Of a stretch of DNA of 64,000 nucleotides, positions 20,273 through 30,495 are shown in pieces; position 1 is the stretch's first letter, and the number at the start of each line of letters is the position of its first letter. Under the pieces are notes generated by a model. That model was not told where the DNA came from, made no database searches, and saw only the letters and a program-made list of their open reading frames with translations. The DNA lies in NCBI GenBank assembly GCA_009693255.1, contig SHXQ01000006.1, positions 1-64,000 on the forward strand. Reading direction: 5' to 3'. The position numbers and the translations under genes were made by a program. This DNA comes from Methylotenera sp. Its GTDB lineage: Bacteria > Pseudomonadota > Gammaproteobacteria > Burkholderiales > Methylophilaceae.

Positions 20273-20563
20273 GTGAACTCAAAACAAATTAGCTACTTAC
20301 GTGGCCTTGCTCACCCCTTAAACCCCGTCGTCATGATTAGCAATAAAGGCTTATCAGAGAGCGTGATGAAAGAAATAAACGTTAACTTAGACGCGCATGA
20401 GCTCATTAAAATTAAAGTGATGATTGACGATAAAGCAATCCGCAGTCAAATGCTAACAGATATTTGCACGCAAACTGGCGCGGTGGCGGTACATCAGATT
20501 GGGAAACAACTGGTCGTCTATCGCCAGTCTACTAAACCAAAAATCGTAGTCCCACAGAAGTAA
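20273..20563 (+). CDS. yhbY: ribosome assembly RNA-binding protein YhbY
   Basis: A 96-residue CRS1/YhbY (CRM) domain protein that binds pre-50S particles. The KH-like GxxG region is in MISNKGLSESVMKEI. The start is a GTG at 20273 after AGAAG. It is divergent from rlmE, with 62 bases for both promoters. Confidence 0.92.
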   Translation: MNSKQISYLRGLAHPLNPVVMISNKGLSESVMKEINVNLDAHELIKIKVMIDDKAIRSQMLTDICTQTGAVAVHQIGKQLVVYRQSTKPKIVVPQK

Positions 20564-20567
20564 ATCT

Positions 20568-21014
20568 TTACTTTTTAAGCACCACCACAAAACCTAGCAA
20601 GCATTGCACCACATAAGCAATGCTTGCTACGCCATGCCAAGTTTTAAATCTATCAGAAAATACGCTCTGCATCACATCACTGGGCAAGGCATCCGCCTTT
20701 AATTGCGCCAATATCGGTTGAATACCAAAGTGGCCTGCTAGCACCAGTAAAAGCATCAGTAATACTGCCCAAAAATACGATTGTTTCAGCGCACTTGTGC
20801 CATAAGCGAACAAGCGTTGCAGCAATAAGAAAAATGCAGAAAATAATCCTAAGTAAGACAGCTCATTAAAAAACTTGCCGGCTAACTGCCCGGCTAACTG
20901 AGCATCTGCCAGCGTGTTGAATAGCACATAAGCGACTGCACCTATTGCCCACAAAGCCCCTACCCATAAGGTAATCACAATTAAGCTCAATTTGTCTGAC
21001 CAATTATTTTTCAT
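20568..21014 (-). CDS. DUF4149 membrane protein
   Basis: A 148-residue protein with four predicted membrane segments (about residues 10-32, 47-67, 78-98 and 124-145), matching the betaproteobacterial DUF4149 family that is regularly found beside greA and yhbY. Its function is unknown. It is convergent with yhbY, with stops only 4 bases apart, and lies downstream of greA. Confidence 0.85.
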   Translation of the reverse strand: MKNNWSDKLSLIVITLWVGALWAIGAVAYVLFNTLADAQLAGQLAGKFFNELSYLGLFSAFFLLLQRLFAYGTSALKQSYFWAVLLMLLLVLAGHFGIQPILAQLKADALPSDVMQSVFSDRFKTWHGVASIAYVVQCLLGFVVVLKK

Positions 21015-21052
21015 AAAACACTACCTTCCAATTAAAGGAACAACTAGCATTA

Positions 21053-21535
21053 TTAAATGTATTGAACGTCCAAAATCTCATACTCTTTAACACCGCCTGG
21101 TGCCATCACTTCAGCCACATCGCCTTCTGACTTACCAATTAAACCACGTGAAATTGGCGAGCTGATGGAAATTTTACCATTTTTGATATTGGCCTCATCG
21201 TCACCGACAATTTGATAGGTAATAATCGTGCCACTATCCAAATCTTCTATTCTCACAGTAGACCCAAATACACAACGTCCGTCTGCATGTAGCGTTGTTG
21301 GATCAATCACCATCGCATTAGAAAGCTTGGCTTCAACTTCCGAAATTCGGCCTTCAATAAAACTTTGACGTTCTTTCGCTGCCTCGTACTCGGCATTTTC
21401 AGACAAATCCCCCTGTGCGCGTGCTTCCGCAATCGCCTGAATAATGTAAGGTCTATCCACGCTGCGCAAACGCTGTAACTCTTCTTTTAATTGCGCGGCA
21501 CCTTTAACGGTAACGGGTATTTGGATAACTGCCAT
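21053..21535 (-). CDS. greA: transcription elongation factor GreA
   Basis: A 160-residue factor that rescues backtracked RNA polymerase by stimulating transcript cleavage. The N-terminal coiled coil carries the acidic tip in [16 protein letters not shown], followed by the C-terminal FKBP-like domain ([14 protein letters not shown]). The gene follows carB as in many Betaproteobacteria, though a hairpin separates them. Confidence 0.96.
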   Translation of the reverse strand: MAVIQIPVTVKGAAQLKEELQRLRSVDRPYIIQAIAEARAQGDLSENAEYEAAKERQSFIEGRISEVEAKLSNAMVIDPTTLHADGRCVFGSTVRIEDLDSGTIITYQIVGDDEANIKNGKISISSPISRGLIGKSEGDVAEVMAPGGVKEYEILDVQYI

Positions 21536-21552
21536 GTTGAAAAACCTCTGAG

Positions 21553-21586
21553 TAAAAAATAAACCACACCCAATCTGAGTGTGGCT
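21553..21586 (-). terminator. intrinsic terminator between carB and greA
   Basis: On the minus strand a CCACAC/GTGTGG stem (21579-21584 with 21564-21569) is extended by two weaker pairs and followed by TTTATTTTTT. It lies 56 bases after the carB stop. Confidence 0.7.
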
Positions 21587-21639
21587 TTTAAAGTCTAAAA
21601 TTAAATAACGCTGTTTAAAAAATCTAGCTGAAGTGTATT

Positions 21640-24600
21640 TTAAGTAAGCTTTTTATGCAAGTCTTGCAGGGATTCTACCGTCAATTCTTGCATGTGCGCC
21701 ATACCAACACAAGCGGCTTTTGCACCGGCTAAGGTCGTGTAATAAGTCACTTTATTTTGCAAAGCGCTACGACGAATTTCATAGGAATCAGCTACCGCAC
21801 GCTTATCTTCTGTGACGTTAACAATAAAGCTAATGTCCCCATTCTTAATCATATCGACAATATGTGGACGGCCTTCAGCCACCTTATTCACAGAGGCCAC
21901 TTTTAGCCCGTTGGCTGTCAGTGCCGTGGCGGTGCCTTTAGTTGCGACTAATTCAAAGCCTAAATCATGCAAGGCATGGGCAATTTCAACCACTTTATTG
22001 TAGTCTTCTTTGCGCACACTAATAAATGCTCGACCACCTTCAGGTAACTTTGTCGATGCGCCTAATTGTGACTTAAGAAAAGCCTCGGCAAAAGTGGTGC
22101 CAACGCCCATGACTTCACCGGTAGACTTCATCTCTGGACCTAAAATAGTATCCACCCCAGGAAATTTAATGAAGGGGAACACTGCTTCTTTTACCGAATA
22201 GAATGGTGGAATAATCTCACGGGTAACGCCTTGCGCTTTAAGTGAAGTCCCTATCATGCAACGCGCCGCTACTTTAGCCAACTGTAGACCGCAGGCCTTA
22301 GAAACAAACGGCACGGTTCTTGATGCGCGCGGATTGACCTCTAACACGAATACCGTTTTCCCTTGAATGGCGAACTGCACATTCATCAAGCCCACCACAC
22401 CCAAGGCACGTGCCATTTGTTTGGTTTGATCGCGCAATTCGTCTTGCAATTTAGCCGACAAACTATAAGGCGGTAATGAGCAGGCTGAATCACCTGAGTG
22501 AACGCCCGCTTGCTCAACGTGCTCCATAATGCCGCCGATAATCACATCGCCAGTATTGTCGCACAGCGCATCAACATCGACTTCCAGCGCATCATTCAAG
22601 AATCTATCCAGCAATACTGGGGACTCGTTTGAGACTTTTACCGCTTCACGCATATAGCGTTCTAATTGTGACTGCTCTTGCACGATCTCCATCGCCCGCC
22701 CGCCCAGCACATAACTTGGGCGCACAACGAGTGGGTAACCAATTTCCAATGCCAATCGTATCGCTTCTTCTGGCGTTCTGGCAGTGCGGTTTGGCGGCTG
22801 TTTTAAGCCTAACTCTTGCAACATTTTTTGAAAACGCTCACGGTCTTCCGCTTTATCAATTGCGTCTGGCGTAGTGCCAATAATCGGCACGCCGGCTTTT
22901 TCTAAAGCGCGTGCAAGTTTTAACGGTGTTTGACCACCATATTGCACAATCACGCCCACGGGTTTTTCTAAGGCAACGATTTCCAATACATCTTCTAAGG
23001 TAACCGGTTCAAAATATAAACGGTCTGAAGTATCATAATCCGTTGAAACCGTTTCAGGATTACAGTTGACCATAATCGTTTCATAGCCATCTTCACGCAT
23101 CGCAAACGCGGCATGTACACAGCAATAGTCAAACTCAATACCTTGGCCGATTCTGTTTGGTCCGCCACCTAAAATCATGATTTTTTTATTATTGGTGGGC
23201 GCAGCTTCGCACTCTTCTTCATAAGTAGAATACATATAAGCGGTATTGGTTGAAAACTCCGCCGCGCAAGTATCCACGCGTTTATACGCTGGACGCACCT
23301 GCAACGCTTGTCTATAAGCACGCACCGCATGTTGATCGGTATTGAGTAGTGTGGCTAACCGTCTATCAGAAAAACCACTGCGTTTTAATTTAAGCATGGC
23401 GGATTTGTCTAAGTCCGCAATTTGCTTGCCTTTAAGCGCTTGCTCTCGGTCAATTAAATCTTTAATTTGCACTAAGAACCAGTGGTCTATTTTGGAAATG
23501 TCATAGACTTGAGCGACAGTCATGCCCATTCTGAAAGCGTCTCCCACGTACCAAATACGCTCAGGGCCTGGCACACCCATTTCTTTGGTAATGGTGTCTA
23601 AATCTGTGGTTTTTTCATCCAAGCCATCAACGCCAACCTCTAGTCCGCGCAAGGCTTTTTGGAATGATTCTTGGAAAGTACGGCCGATCGCCATCACCTC
23701 ACCCACCGATTTCATTTGCGTAGTTAAGCGAGAATCGGCTTGTGGGAATTTTTCAAAAGCAAATCTAGGGATTTTTGTGACCACGTAATCAATCGATGGC
23801 TCAAACGATGCTGGTGTAGCACCGCCAGTAATCTCATTTCTGAGTTCGTCTAAGGTGAAGCCGACAGCAAGTTTCGCCGCCACTTTTGCAATTGGAAAAC
23901 CGGTTGCTTTTGAAGCAAGTGCTGATGAACGAGATACGCGTGGATTCATCTCAATAACAATCATACGGCCATCTTCTGGATTAATCGCGAACTGTACGTT
24001 TGAGCCACCGGTATCTACGCCAATTTCACGCAACACCGCCAATGAGGCATTGCGCATGATTTGATACTCTTTATCCGTTAAGGTCTGTGCAGGCGCTACC
24101 GTGATTGAATCACCCGTGTGTACGCCCATAGGGTCTAAGTTTTCAATCGAGCAAATGATAATGCAGTTGTCTGCAGAATCACGCACCACTTCCATCTCGT
24201 ATTCTTTCCAACCCAACAAAGATTCTTCAATCAACAACTCTTTGGTTGGCGACGCGTCTAGACCGCGTTCGCAGATAGTCATAAACTCTTCACGGTTATA
24301 GGCAATACCACCGCCACTTCCGCCCATGGTAAATGATGGGCGAATAATCGCTGGGTAACCAATACTGGGCTGCACTTGCAAAGCCTCTTCCATGCTATGG
24401 GCAATCACTGAGCGCGCAGAACCCAAACCAATTTTGGTCATGGCTTCTTTGAATTTTTGACGATCTTCCGCTTTATCAATCGCCTCTTTTGAGGCGCCGA
24501 TCAACTCAACCTTGTATTTGGCTAGCACGCCATGTTTGTCTAGATCCAATGCGCAGTTGAGTGCTGTTTGCCCACCCATAGTTGGCAGCAAAGCATCAGG

Positions 24601-24846
24601 ACGCTCTTTAGCGATGATTTTTTCAACCACTTGCCAAGTCACAGGCTCAATGTAAGTCGCATCGGCCATTTCCGGGTCAGTCATAATCGTGGCTGGGTTA
24701 GAGTTCACTAAAATAACGCGATAACCCTCTTCACGCAGCGCTTTACAGGCTTGTGCGCCAGAGTAATCGAACTCGCAAGCTTGACCAATCACAATTGGAC
24801 CTGCGCCGATAATTAAAATACTTTTTATGTCTGTACGTTTTGCCAT
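21640..24846 (-). CDS. carB: carbamoyl-phosphate synthase, large subunit
   Basis: A 1068-residue subunit that makes carbamoyl phosphate from bicarbonate, ammonia (from CarA) and two ATP for pyrimidine and arginine synthesis. Two homologous ATP-grasp halves are evident ([21 protein letters not shown] near residue 12 and [18 protein letters not shown] near residue 560), followed by an MGS-like allosteric domain at about 935-1068. The length is normal. The 84-bp gap to carA contains an unusual repeat that also abuts the carB ATG. Confidence 0.98.
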   Translation of the reverse strand: MAKRTDIKSILIIGAGPIVIGQACEFDYSGAQACKALREEGYRVILVNSNPATIMTDPEMADATYIEPVTWQVVEKIIAKERPDALLPTMGGQTALNCALDLDKHGVLAKYKVELIGASKEAIDKAEDRQKFKEAMTKIGLGSARSVIAHSMEEALQVQPSIGYPAIIRPSFTMGGSGGGIAYNREEFMTICERGLDASPTKELLIEESLLGWKEYEMEVVRDSADNCIIICSIENLDPMGVHTGDSITVAPAQTLTDKEYQIMRNASLAVLREIGVDTGGSNVQFAINPEDGRMIVIEMNPRVSRSSALASKATGFPIAKVAAKLAVGFTLDELRNEITGGATPASFEPSIDYVVTKIPRFAFEKFPQADSRLTTQMKSVGEVMAIGRTFQESFQKALRGLEVGVDGLDEKTTDLDTITKEMGVPGPERIWYVGDAFRMGMTVAQVYDISKIDHWFLVQIKDLIDREQALKGKQIADLDKSAMLKLKRSGFSDRRLATLLNTDQHAVRAYRQALQVRPAYKRVDTCAAEFSTNTAYMYSTYEEECEAAPTNNKKIMILGGGPNRIGQGIEFDYCCVHAAFAMREDGYETIMVNCNPETVSTDYDTSDRLYFEPVTLEDVLEIVALEKPVGVIVQYGGQTPLKLARALEKAGVPIIGTTPDAIDKAEDRERFQKMLQELGLKQPPNRTARTPEEAIRLALEIGYPLVVRPSYVLGGRAMEIVQEQSQLERYMREAVKVSNESPVLLDRFLNDALEVDVDALCDNTGDVIIGGIMEHVEQAGVHSGDSACSLPPYSLSAKLQDELRDQTKQMARALGVVGLMNVQFAIQGKTVFVLEVNPRASRTVPFVSKACGLQLAKVAARCMIGTSLKAQGVTREIIPPFYSVKEAVFPFIKFPGVDTILGPEMKSTGEVMGVGTTFAEAFLKSQLGASTKLPEGGRAFISVRKEDYNKVVEIAHALHDLGFELVATKGTATALTANGLKVASVNKVAEGRPHIVDMIKNGDISFIVNVTEDKRAVADSYEIRRSALQNKVTYYTTLAGAKAACVGMAHMQELTVESLQDLHKKLT

Positions 24847-24859
24847 AGCTTTAATTGGT

Positions 24860-24939
24860 AGTCGTTGGTCGTTGGTCGATAGTTAATACCTCTGCGAGGC
24901 AGGGTCTAACTACAGTCTAACGACTAGAGACTAACGACT
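24860..24939. repeat. imperfect inverted repeat of the 'CGACTAA' family between carA and carB
   Basis: A left arm (24860-24885) and a right arm (24907-24939) are built from AGTCGTT/AACGACT units and can fold into an imperfect hairpin. On the minus strand the element supplies the last carA codons and its TAG stop, and it ends 13 bases before the carB ATG. The segment TTAACTATCGAC of its distal arm recurs exactly before hemH (32494-32505), and related units flank the dnaK-dnaJ gap. Confidence 0.75.
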
Positions 24940-26073
24940 GCTCTCCATCATTTCAATAAATTGATCAAACAAATAACTCATCTCAGTTGGGCCTGGACTG
25001 GCCTCAGGGTGACCCTGAAAGCTAAATGCAGGCTTATCCGTGCGCGCAATACCTTGCAAACTGCCATCAAACAATGAGATGTGGGTAGTTCTAATATTGG
25101 CCGGCAAGCTGTTTGCATCCACAGCAAAACCATGATTTTGACTCGTAATATAGACCCGTTTTGTTTTTGTATCCTGCACAGGATGATTTGCACCATGGTG
25201 ACCAAATTTCATTTTGTGTGTTTTAGCCTTGCTGGCTAAAGCCAACAACTGATGCCCCAAACAAATACCAAATGTCGGCACGCCTGCATCTACAATTGTT
25301 TTAATCGCCGCAATGGCATAATCACAAGGTGCAGGATCGCCCGGGCCGTTTGACAAAAATACGCCATCAGGCTTGTAGGCCAGGGCTTCAGCCGCAGAAG
25401 TTTGTGCTGGCAACACCGTCACTTTGCATCCGCGAGAAACTAACATACGTAAGATATTACGTTTAACCCCATAGTCGTAAGCGAGCACATGGAATTTTGA
25501 ACTAGGCGCCTCGGCATACCCCTCCCCCAAAGCCCACTCCCCTTGGGTAAACACATAAGGCTTGGCGCAAGTCACCACTTTGGCTAAATCTAAGCCAGAC
25601 ATTCCAGGAAACTCAGCAATTAAACGCATGGCCAATGCTATTGCCTTAGCCTCGTCCGCCTCGCCAGCAATAATCGCACCGGTCTGCGCACCTTTTTCAC
25701 GCAACATACGCGTTAATTGACGCGTATCGATATCCGCAATCGCAACCACCTGATTAGCCAGCAAATATTCCGTCAACGACTGTGAGTTTCTAAAATTACT
25801 GTGCGTCAACGGCAGATCACGAATAATCAAGCCGCTAGCGTACACTTGGCCTGACTCAACATCTTCTAGGTTTACACCATAATTACCAATATGCGGATAG
25901 GTGAGCGTAACCATTTGCTTGGTGTATGAAGGATCAGTCAGGATTTCTTGGTAGCCAGTCATGGAGGTGTTAAACACCACCTCACCAACCGTTTGGCTAG
26001 CAGCACCAATTGATATACCACGAAACACAGTTCCATCTGCTAGTACAAGTATGGCGGGCAGGTTTTGTGACAT
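24931..26073 (-). CDS. carA: carbamoyl-phosphate synthase, small (glutaminase) subunit
   Basis: A 380-residue amidotransferase that releases ammonia from glutamine for CarB. The nucleophile Cys is in [13 protein letters not shown] and the catalytic His/Glu are in [17 protein letters not shown] precedes the ATG at 26073. The final residues (ESSR) and the stop codon fall inside the intergenic repeat, so the C-terminus was probably reshaped by that element. It is the first gene of carAB. Confidence 0.97.
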   Translation of the reverse strand: MSQNLPAILVLADGTVFRGISIGAASQTVGEVVFNTSMTGYQEILTDPSYTKQMVTLTYPHIGNYGVNLEDVESGQVYASGLIIRDLPLTHSNFRNSQSLTEYLLANQVVAIADIDTRQLTRMLREKGAQTGAIIAGEADEAKAIALAMRLIAEFPGMSGLDLAKVVTCAKPYVFTQGEWALGEGYAEAPSSKFHVLAYDYGVKRNILRMLVSRGCKVTVLPAQTSAAEALAYKPDGVFLSNGPGDPAPCDYAIAAIKTIVDAGVPTFGICLGHQLLALASKAKTHKMKFGHHGANHPVQDTKTKRVYITSQNHGFAVDANSLPANIRTTHISLFDGSLQGIARTDKPAFSFQGHPEASPGPTEMSYLFDQFIEMMESSR

Positions 26074-26092
26074 GGTAACTCCTTGTTTTTCA

Positions 26093-26114
26093 ACAATTAA
26101 AATTTTTTAATTGT
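26093..26114. promoter_or_regulatory. 22-bp perfect palindrome in the carA leader
   Basis: ACAATTAAAA, two T, TTTTAATTGT: a perfect inverted repeat 20 bases upstream of the carA ATG, just outside the ribosome site. A TATAAA (-10-like) is at 26127-26132. It may be an operator or an RNA hairpin controlling carAB. No known regulator consensus is recognised. Confidence 0.45.
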
Positions 26115-26167
26115 GTTTAAATAACTTTTATACTCTTGTTCCATCATGAACGGATGGCGGATACGCA

Positions 26168-26199
26168 AAACGGGATGAGTTTTTATACTCTTCCCGTTT
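26168..26199 (-). terminator. hairpin between dapB and carA
   Basis: AAACGGGATGAGT (26168-26180) pairs with ACTCTTCCCGTTT (26187-26199) with one mismatch and a 6-base loop. On the minus strand it is followed by a short T run. It is either the dapB terminator (131 bases after its stop) or an attenuator-like element in a long carAB leader. Confidence 0.6.
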
Positions 26200-26329
26200 C
26201 AGAATTGACGAATTATAGCGAAAATCGGCTGACATTTCAACGTCGCATTGCAAAAAAAGAACTGGCTTTTACTCAGCGCCCCTTAATTAAGCGTTGGTTA
26301 ATGATGAATTCAATTAAACTATATTGCAA

Positions 26330-27157
26330 TTAACGCAAACCCAGCACATCTTGCATGTCAAACAAACCATGTCTTTTAGCTTCAGCGCCGACTTTTTCGC
26401 CTAAAAATTTAGCGGCGCGTAATGCCCCTAAGGCAAATGTGGCACGACTGCTGGCTTTATGTGTCAGTTCGACGCGCTCGCCTGTGCCGGCAAATAAAAC
26501 AGTATGATCGCCCACTACGTCACCACCGCGCACGGTAGCAAAACCTATGGTACTCGGGTCACGCTCCCCCGTTACCCCTTCACGCCCATATACCGCACAT
26601 TCTTCTAAGTTACGGCCCAAAGCACTGGCGGCCGCCTCACCCAAACGCAGTGCGGTGCCAGATGGCGCATCTACTTTATGCCGATGATGTGCCTCAATAA
26701 TTTCAATGTCATAGCCCGCATTAAGCACTTTAGCTGCAGATTGTACGAGGTTGATCAGCAAGGTCACGCCCACACTCATGTTAGGCGCAAAGACTATTGC
26801 AATATTTTTGGAAGCGGCTTCTATGGCACGCTTCTGTTCGGCAGAAAAGCCTGTTGTCCCTATAATCATTTTTACCTGATGTTTCTGGCAAGCGGCAAGA
26901 TAAGTCATGCTCGCTTCAGGACGGGTAAAATCCACTAGCACATCGGCATTTTTTAAAGCTTCATCTATGCTATCCGTCATTTTTACACCAGAGACTTTGC
27001 CTAGCTGCTCACCCGCATCACGTCCCAACTGTGGATTGCCTAGCCGATCTAATGCACCATGAAGCACCAAATCATCATCCGCAAATACACATTCCAGCAA
27101 CACATGACCCATGCGACCTGAACAGCCAGCAATGACAATTTTTAACGGGTTTCCCAT
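26330..27157 (-). CDS. dapB: 4-hydroxy-tetrahydrodipicolinate reductase
   Basis: A 275-residue cytoplasmic enzyme of lysine/diaminopimelate synthesis. The nucleotide-binding motif is [12 protein letters not shown] near the N-terminus and the catalytic/substrate region is [16 protein letters not shown]. The length is typical. It follows bamE after 45 bases in a conserved order and precedes carA. Confidence 0.96.
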   Translation of the reverse strand: MGNPLKIVIAGCSGRMGHVLLECVFADDDLVLHGALDRLGNPQLGRDAGEQLGKVSGVKMTDSIDEALKNADVLVDFTRPEASMTYLAACQKHQVKMIIGTTGFSAEQKRAIEAASKNIAIVFAPNMSVGVTLLINLVQSAAKVLNAGYDIEIIEAHHRHKVDAPSGTALRLGEAAASALGRNLEECAVYGREGVTGERDPSTIGFATVRGGDVVGDHTVLFAGTGERVELTHKASSRATFALGALRAAKFLGEKVGAEAKRHGLFDMQDVLGLR

Positions 27158-27202
27158 AATATGAACACCTATAAACTAAACATTAACTTGAAAACTAAAA
27201 CT

Positions 27203-28237
27203 TTAAAAACCAATTTTCTCTAGCATCCTATCAAAAAAACTTGGCACACTTTCTGCTGGCAAATCTTTTGGCTTAGGAATAGTTTTATTGCCCGCGCGCG
27301 GCACAATCACTTCAGGCTGAACCGTCGGCGCGACATCTTCAGGCGCAAGTCTAAGCGTTCTATCGAATTTCATGCCTGATGACGAATCATAGGCATTAGG
27401 CGTTAAGGGTTCTAGCTCAGACGCTTTAACCACAATCACTGCTTGCTCTGGGTTTGCAGCGACCGCTTTCGTTGGTGCTAACTCTACTTTCACCGCACCA
27501 GTGACTGGCACTACAGCATCACTAGGCGCAACCACCAGCGGCACATCTGCCGCTATAGCAGGCGTTTCCGTTACAGGAAGATCAGGCGCAGCCAATATAG
27601 GCTTAGCCTCTACTAGCGGTGCCGCATGCTCTTTTGCCACGCTATCTTGAGTCATTTTTTCTTTAGCTAAACGCTCTTGGGCTGCATTTTCTTTAAGCAA
27701 GTCCGCAGCCCTTTTTGCCGCCTCACTCGTTTCTGTTTTAGCTTTTACCGCCGCGGCCTCCTCTGCCAACTGCGCCTCGTCCTTTTCCCAGAACTTGAGC
27801 TTAGCCAACAGGCCTTTTCCCTCTGATTTTGCACTCGGGCTAATGACGCGAGTCCCTATGTTTGCTGCATCCTCATTGGCTTTAGCCAGATCAGCACCAG
27901 ACGGCACGACATCACCATGCACAGTTTTTAATAACTCATTTTCAAAATCTAAAATAACACGACGCTGCTCGGTGATTTTTCCTTTTTCACGCATTTGATA
28001 AACATAATCCCAGCGCTTGCCATGAAAACTATCTTGAATGAGTGGCGTACCCATAATAAAACGTACCTGCGATTGGGTCATCCCTGGGCGTAACTGCAAC
28101 AACATCTTGGAAGTCACTACATTGCCTTGTTGCACCTCAAGTTTATAAGGGCTAATCGAAGGCAATGCTGTGCCACAAGAAGCGCAGAGTAGTGTTAATA
28201 AAATAACGGGATAACGCAAAACATATAAATTGCACAT
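27203..28237 (-). CDS. bamE: outer membrane assembly lipoprotein BamE with long C-terminal extension
   Basis: A 344-residue lipoprotein: signal peptide with a lipobox-like CAS-C (Cys21), then the BamE/SmpA-OmlA fold (about residues 33-110, with LRPGMTQSQVRFIMGTP and WDYVYQ). BamE stabilises the Bam complex that inserts beta-barrels. After residue 115 there is a tail of about 230 residues, rich in Ala, Glu, Lys, Val and Pro, with a likely charged helix at 145-210, a low-complexity stretch, and a compact end FFDRMLEKIGF. Typical BamE is 110-180 residues, so the tail is unusual and of unknown role. It is divergent from fur, a conserved neighbourhood. Confidence 0.9.
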   Translation of the reverse strand: MCNLYVLRYPVILLTLLCASCGTALPSISPYKLEVQQGNVVTSKMLLQLRPGMTQSQVRFIMGTPLIQDSFHGKRWDYVYQMREKGKITEQRRVILDFENELLKTVHGDVVPSGADLAKANEDAANIGTRVISPSAKSEGKGLLAKLKFWEKDEAQLAEEAAAVKAKTETSEAAKRAADLLKENAAQERLAKEKMTQDSVAKEHAAPLVEAKPILAAPDLPVTETPAIAADVPLVVAPSDAVVPVTGAVKVELAPTKAVAANPEQAVIVVKASELEPLTPNAYDSSSGMKFDRTLRLAPEDVAPTVQPEVIVPRAGNKTIPKPKDLPAESVPSFFDRMLEKIGF

Positions 28238-28324
28238 ATTATGACTTTAGTTTGAATTAGCGTTAATATAACACGTAGACAGCCGAGCCAAAACACTGTC
28301 ACCGTTAAATGTGGATAAACGACT

Positions 28325-28750
28325 ATGCAAGACCAAAAAGACTTAAAAAATGCCGGGCTTAAAGCCACATTACCTAGGCTTAAAGTATTAAGCTTGTTTG
28401 AAAATAGTAAAGAGCGTCATTTATCTGCAGAAGACATCTACAAGGTGATGATTAACTCCGGAGAAGATGTCGGCTTAGCCACCGTTTATCGCGTACTCAC
28501 CCAATTTGAGCAGGCCGGATTACTCATACGCCACCATTTTGAAAGTGGTAAAGCAGTATTTGAACTCAACACTGGCCGGCATCATGACCATATTGTCTGC
28601 GTAAAATGCGGGCGTGTTGAGGAATTTTATGACGAGGAAATCGAGAAAAGGCAAGAAAGCGCAGCCGAAAAACTTGGCTTTAAAATACAAGATCACTCAC
28701 TCACCATTTACGGCCTCTGTGACAAGCAACCCTGTCCCAATAAAAATTAA
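28325..28750 (+). CDS. fur: ferric uptake regulator Fur
   Basis: A 141-residue iron-responsive repressor with an N-terminal winged helix (KATLPRLKVLSLFENSKERHLSAEDIYK...ATVYRVL) and a dimerisation/metal domain containing HHDHIVCVKCG and the C-terminal CDKQPCP. The length is normal. It is divergent from bamE with an 87-bp shared promoter region, in which I see no clear Fur box. Confidence 0.97.
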   Translation: MQDQKDLKNAGLKATLPRLKVLSLFENSKERHLSAEDIYKVMINSGEDVGLATVYRVLTQFEQAGLLIRHHFESGKAVFELNTGRHHDHIVCVKCGRVEEFYDEEIEKRQESAAEKLGFKIQDHSLTIYGLCDKQPCPNKN

Positions 28751-28783
28751 TGCCTCAGGGTTTAGCCCCACGGGGCCAAAAAG

Positions 28784-30466
28784 TTAGCCCATCAACATCT
28801 CTTTTGCGTGTTGACGGGTGGTTTCAGTAATCTCAATGCCACCTAACATGCGTGCCAGTTCTTGCACTCGCTCATCCTCATCTAACACGGCGATGCTACT
28901 TAAAGTTTGTGCATTGACCAGTGACTTACTGACACGCAGATGATGTGTGCCCAAGGCTGCCACTTGCGGCAAGTGCGTAATCACCAATACTTGGCGCTGA
29001 CTGGTCGCCACTTTTTCACCGGTTTGCAGTTCGCCCAATTGTTTTAACAACTGCCCGACTACTTCAGCCACGCCTCCGCCTATCCCAACATCAACCTCGT
29101 CAAATATCATGGTCGGAATGCTTTCTTTTTGCGCGGTGACTACACGAATCGCCAAGCTAATGCGCGACAACTCACCCCCAGAAGCCGCCCTGGCCAGCGA
29201 TTTTACTGCTACCCCGGCGTGACCTGCCACTAAAAATTCTATTTGCTCTAGCCCACTAGCACTCGGTGTTTGCGCCGTTAATGCCACTTCAAACCTACCA
29301 CCACTTAATGATAGACGCTGCATTTCTGCGCTAATTTGTGCGCTTAATTTTGCGGCTGCGCTTTTACGGCCAACACTTAATTTTTCTGCTAGCTGCGTAT
29401 AGGTCAGCAATGCTTGCGCCTCTTGTTTGGCCAACTCAACATCATTGGCAAATAGCGCAAGTTCGGCCATGCGAGCTTGTGATTTAACGAGCAGTTCACC
29501 CAACTCTTCAGGCTGAACGCGATACTTACGTGAGGTGTTGTGTATGTTTTGGATTCTGGCGTCCAACTCTACAAGTTTTGCCGGATCAAGGTCGGCGCGC
29601 TGCAGGTAGCGGTTTAGAAAACGATTCATTTCTTCCAATTGTATTAAGGCCGAATCTAAAGCTTCAACAGCCTCAGTCAATACGGCGTCATATTCCTGCA
29701 AGTTTTGTAGTTTATGCTGCACCTGTGAAAGTAAGCGCATGGCAGACAATTCACCCTCACTTAACAATTCTCGGCAGACTTCACCACCAGTGATTAAATT
29801 TGCACCATTGGATAATCGCAAATGCTCTTGCTGCAACGCATCCCAGTCACTTGCCGTAATGGAAAGTTCCGACAACTCCCGCACTTTATCGCGCAAATCT
29901 GCCAACTCGCCTGCATATTGATTGGCGTTCTTTTCGGCTTCTAGGCGCTGCTGATTAAGTTGATGCCATGTTTTGTAATGGTCAGATACTTGTAATGCCA
30001 AGGCAGATAATTTAGCATAGTTATCCAATACATTACGCTGAGTCACTGGCTTTAACAGTGAGTGATGAGCATTTTGGCTATAAATATCCACCAACAATTC
30101 GCCCAGCTCTTTTAGCTGGGCAACGGTGACGGTCGCGCCATTAATAAAAGCACGCGATCGCCCATCCGCGTGCATCACCCGGCGGAGCAAAAGCTCATGC
30201 GCCGTATTTTCCAACTCGGCCGCAATCAGCCATTGCTGCGCTTCTAGGTTATGGGTAATGCTAAATATGGCGCTCACTTCAGCTTTATCACAACCAGCGC
30301 GCGTGACACCACCTTCACCGCGTGCGCCTAAGGCTAATGACAGCGCATCGATCAATATAGATTTACCCGCACCGGTTTCACCGGTCAGCACGGTAAAGCC
30401 AGCTTCAAACTCTAAATCGAGTTGATTCACTATGATAAAGTCGCGTATGGAAAGGCTTTGTAACAT
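28784..30466 (-). CDS. recN: DNA repair protein RecN
   Basis: A 560-residue SMC-like ATPase acting in double-strand-break repair. Walker A is TGETGAGKSILIDAL near residue 32, followed by a long central coiled coil (about 160-375), then the signature ARAASGGELSRISLAIRV and Walker B TMIFDEVDVGIGG. It is convergent with fur and downstream of nadK. No clear LexA box is seen. Confidence 0.96.
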   Translation of the reverse strand: MLQSLSIRDFIIVNQLDLEFEAGFTVLTGETGAGKSILIDALSLALGARGEGGVTRAGCDKAEVSAIFSITHNLEAQQWLIAAELENTAHELLLRRVMHADGRSRAFINGATVTVAQLKELGELLVDIYSQNAHHSLLKPVTQRNVLDNYAKLSALALQVSDHYKTWHQLNQQRLEAEKNANQYAGELADLRDKVRELSELSITASDWDALQQEHLRLSNGANLITGGEVCRELLSEGELSAMRLLSQVQHKLQNLQEYDAVLTEAVEALDSALIQLEEMNRFLNRYLQRADLDPAKLVELDARIQNIHNTSRKYRVQPEELGELLVKSQARMAELALFANDVELAKQEAQALLTYTQLAEKLSVGRKSAAAKLSAQISAEMQRLSLSGGRFEVALTAQTPSASGLEQIEFLVAGHAGVAVKSLARAASGGELSRISLAIRVVTAQKESIPTMIFDEVDVGIGGGVAEVVGQLLKQLGELQTGEKVATSQRQVLVITHLPQVAALGTHHLRVSKSLVNAQTLSSIAVLDEDERVQELARMLGGIEITETTRQHAKEMLMG

Positions 30467-30495
30467 GGCGTTATTTAATGATAAAAATCAAAATG

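Noticed and set aside
26136-26333. 65-codon frame on the plus strand between carA and dapB
   Set aside because: It spans the hairpin and palindrome, has no ribosome site, no family resemblance and an unusual composition; it is probably chance.
28764-28780. Terminator between fur and recN (GCCCC-AC-GGGGC)
   Set aside because: The stem is short and there is no adequate T-tract on either strand.
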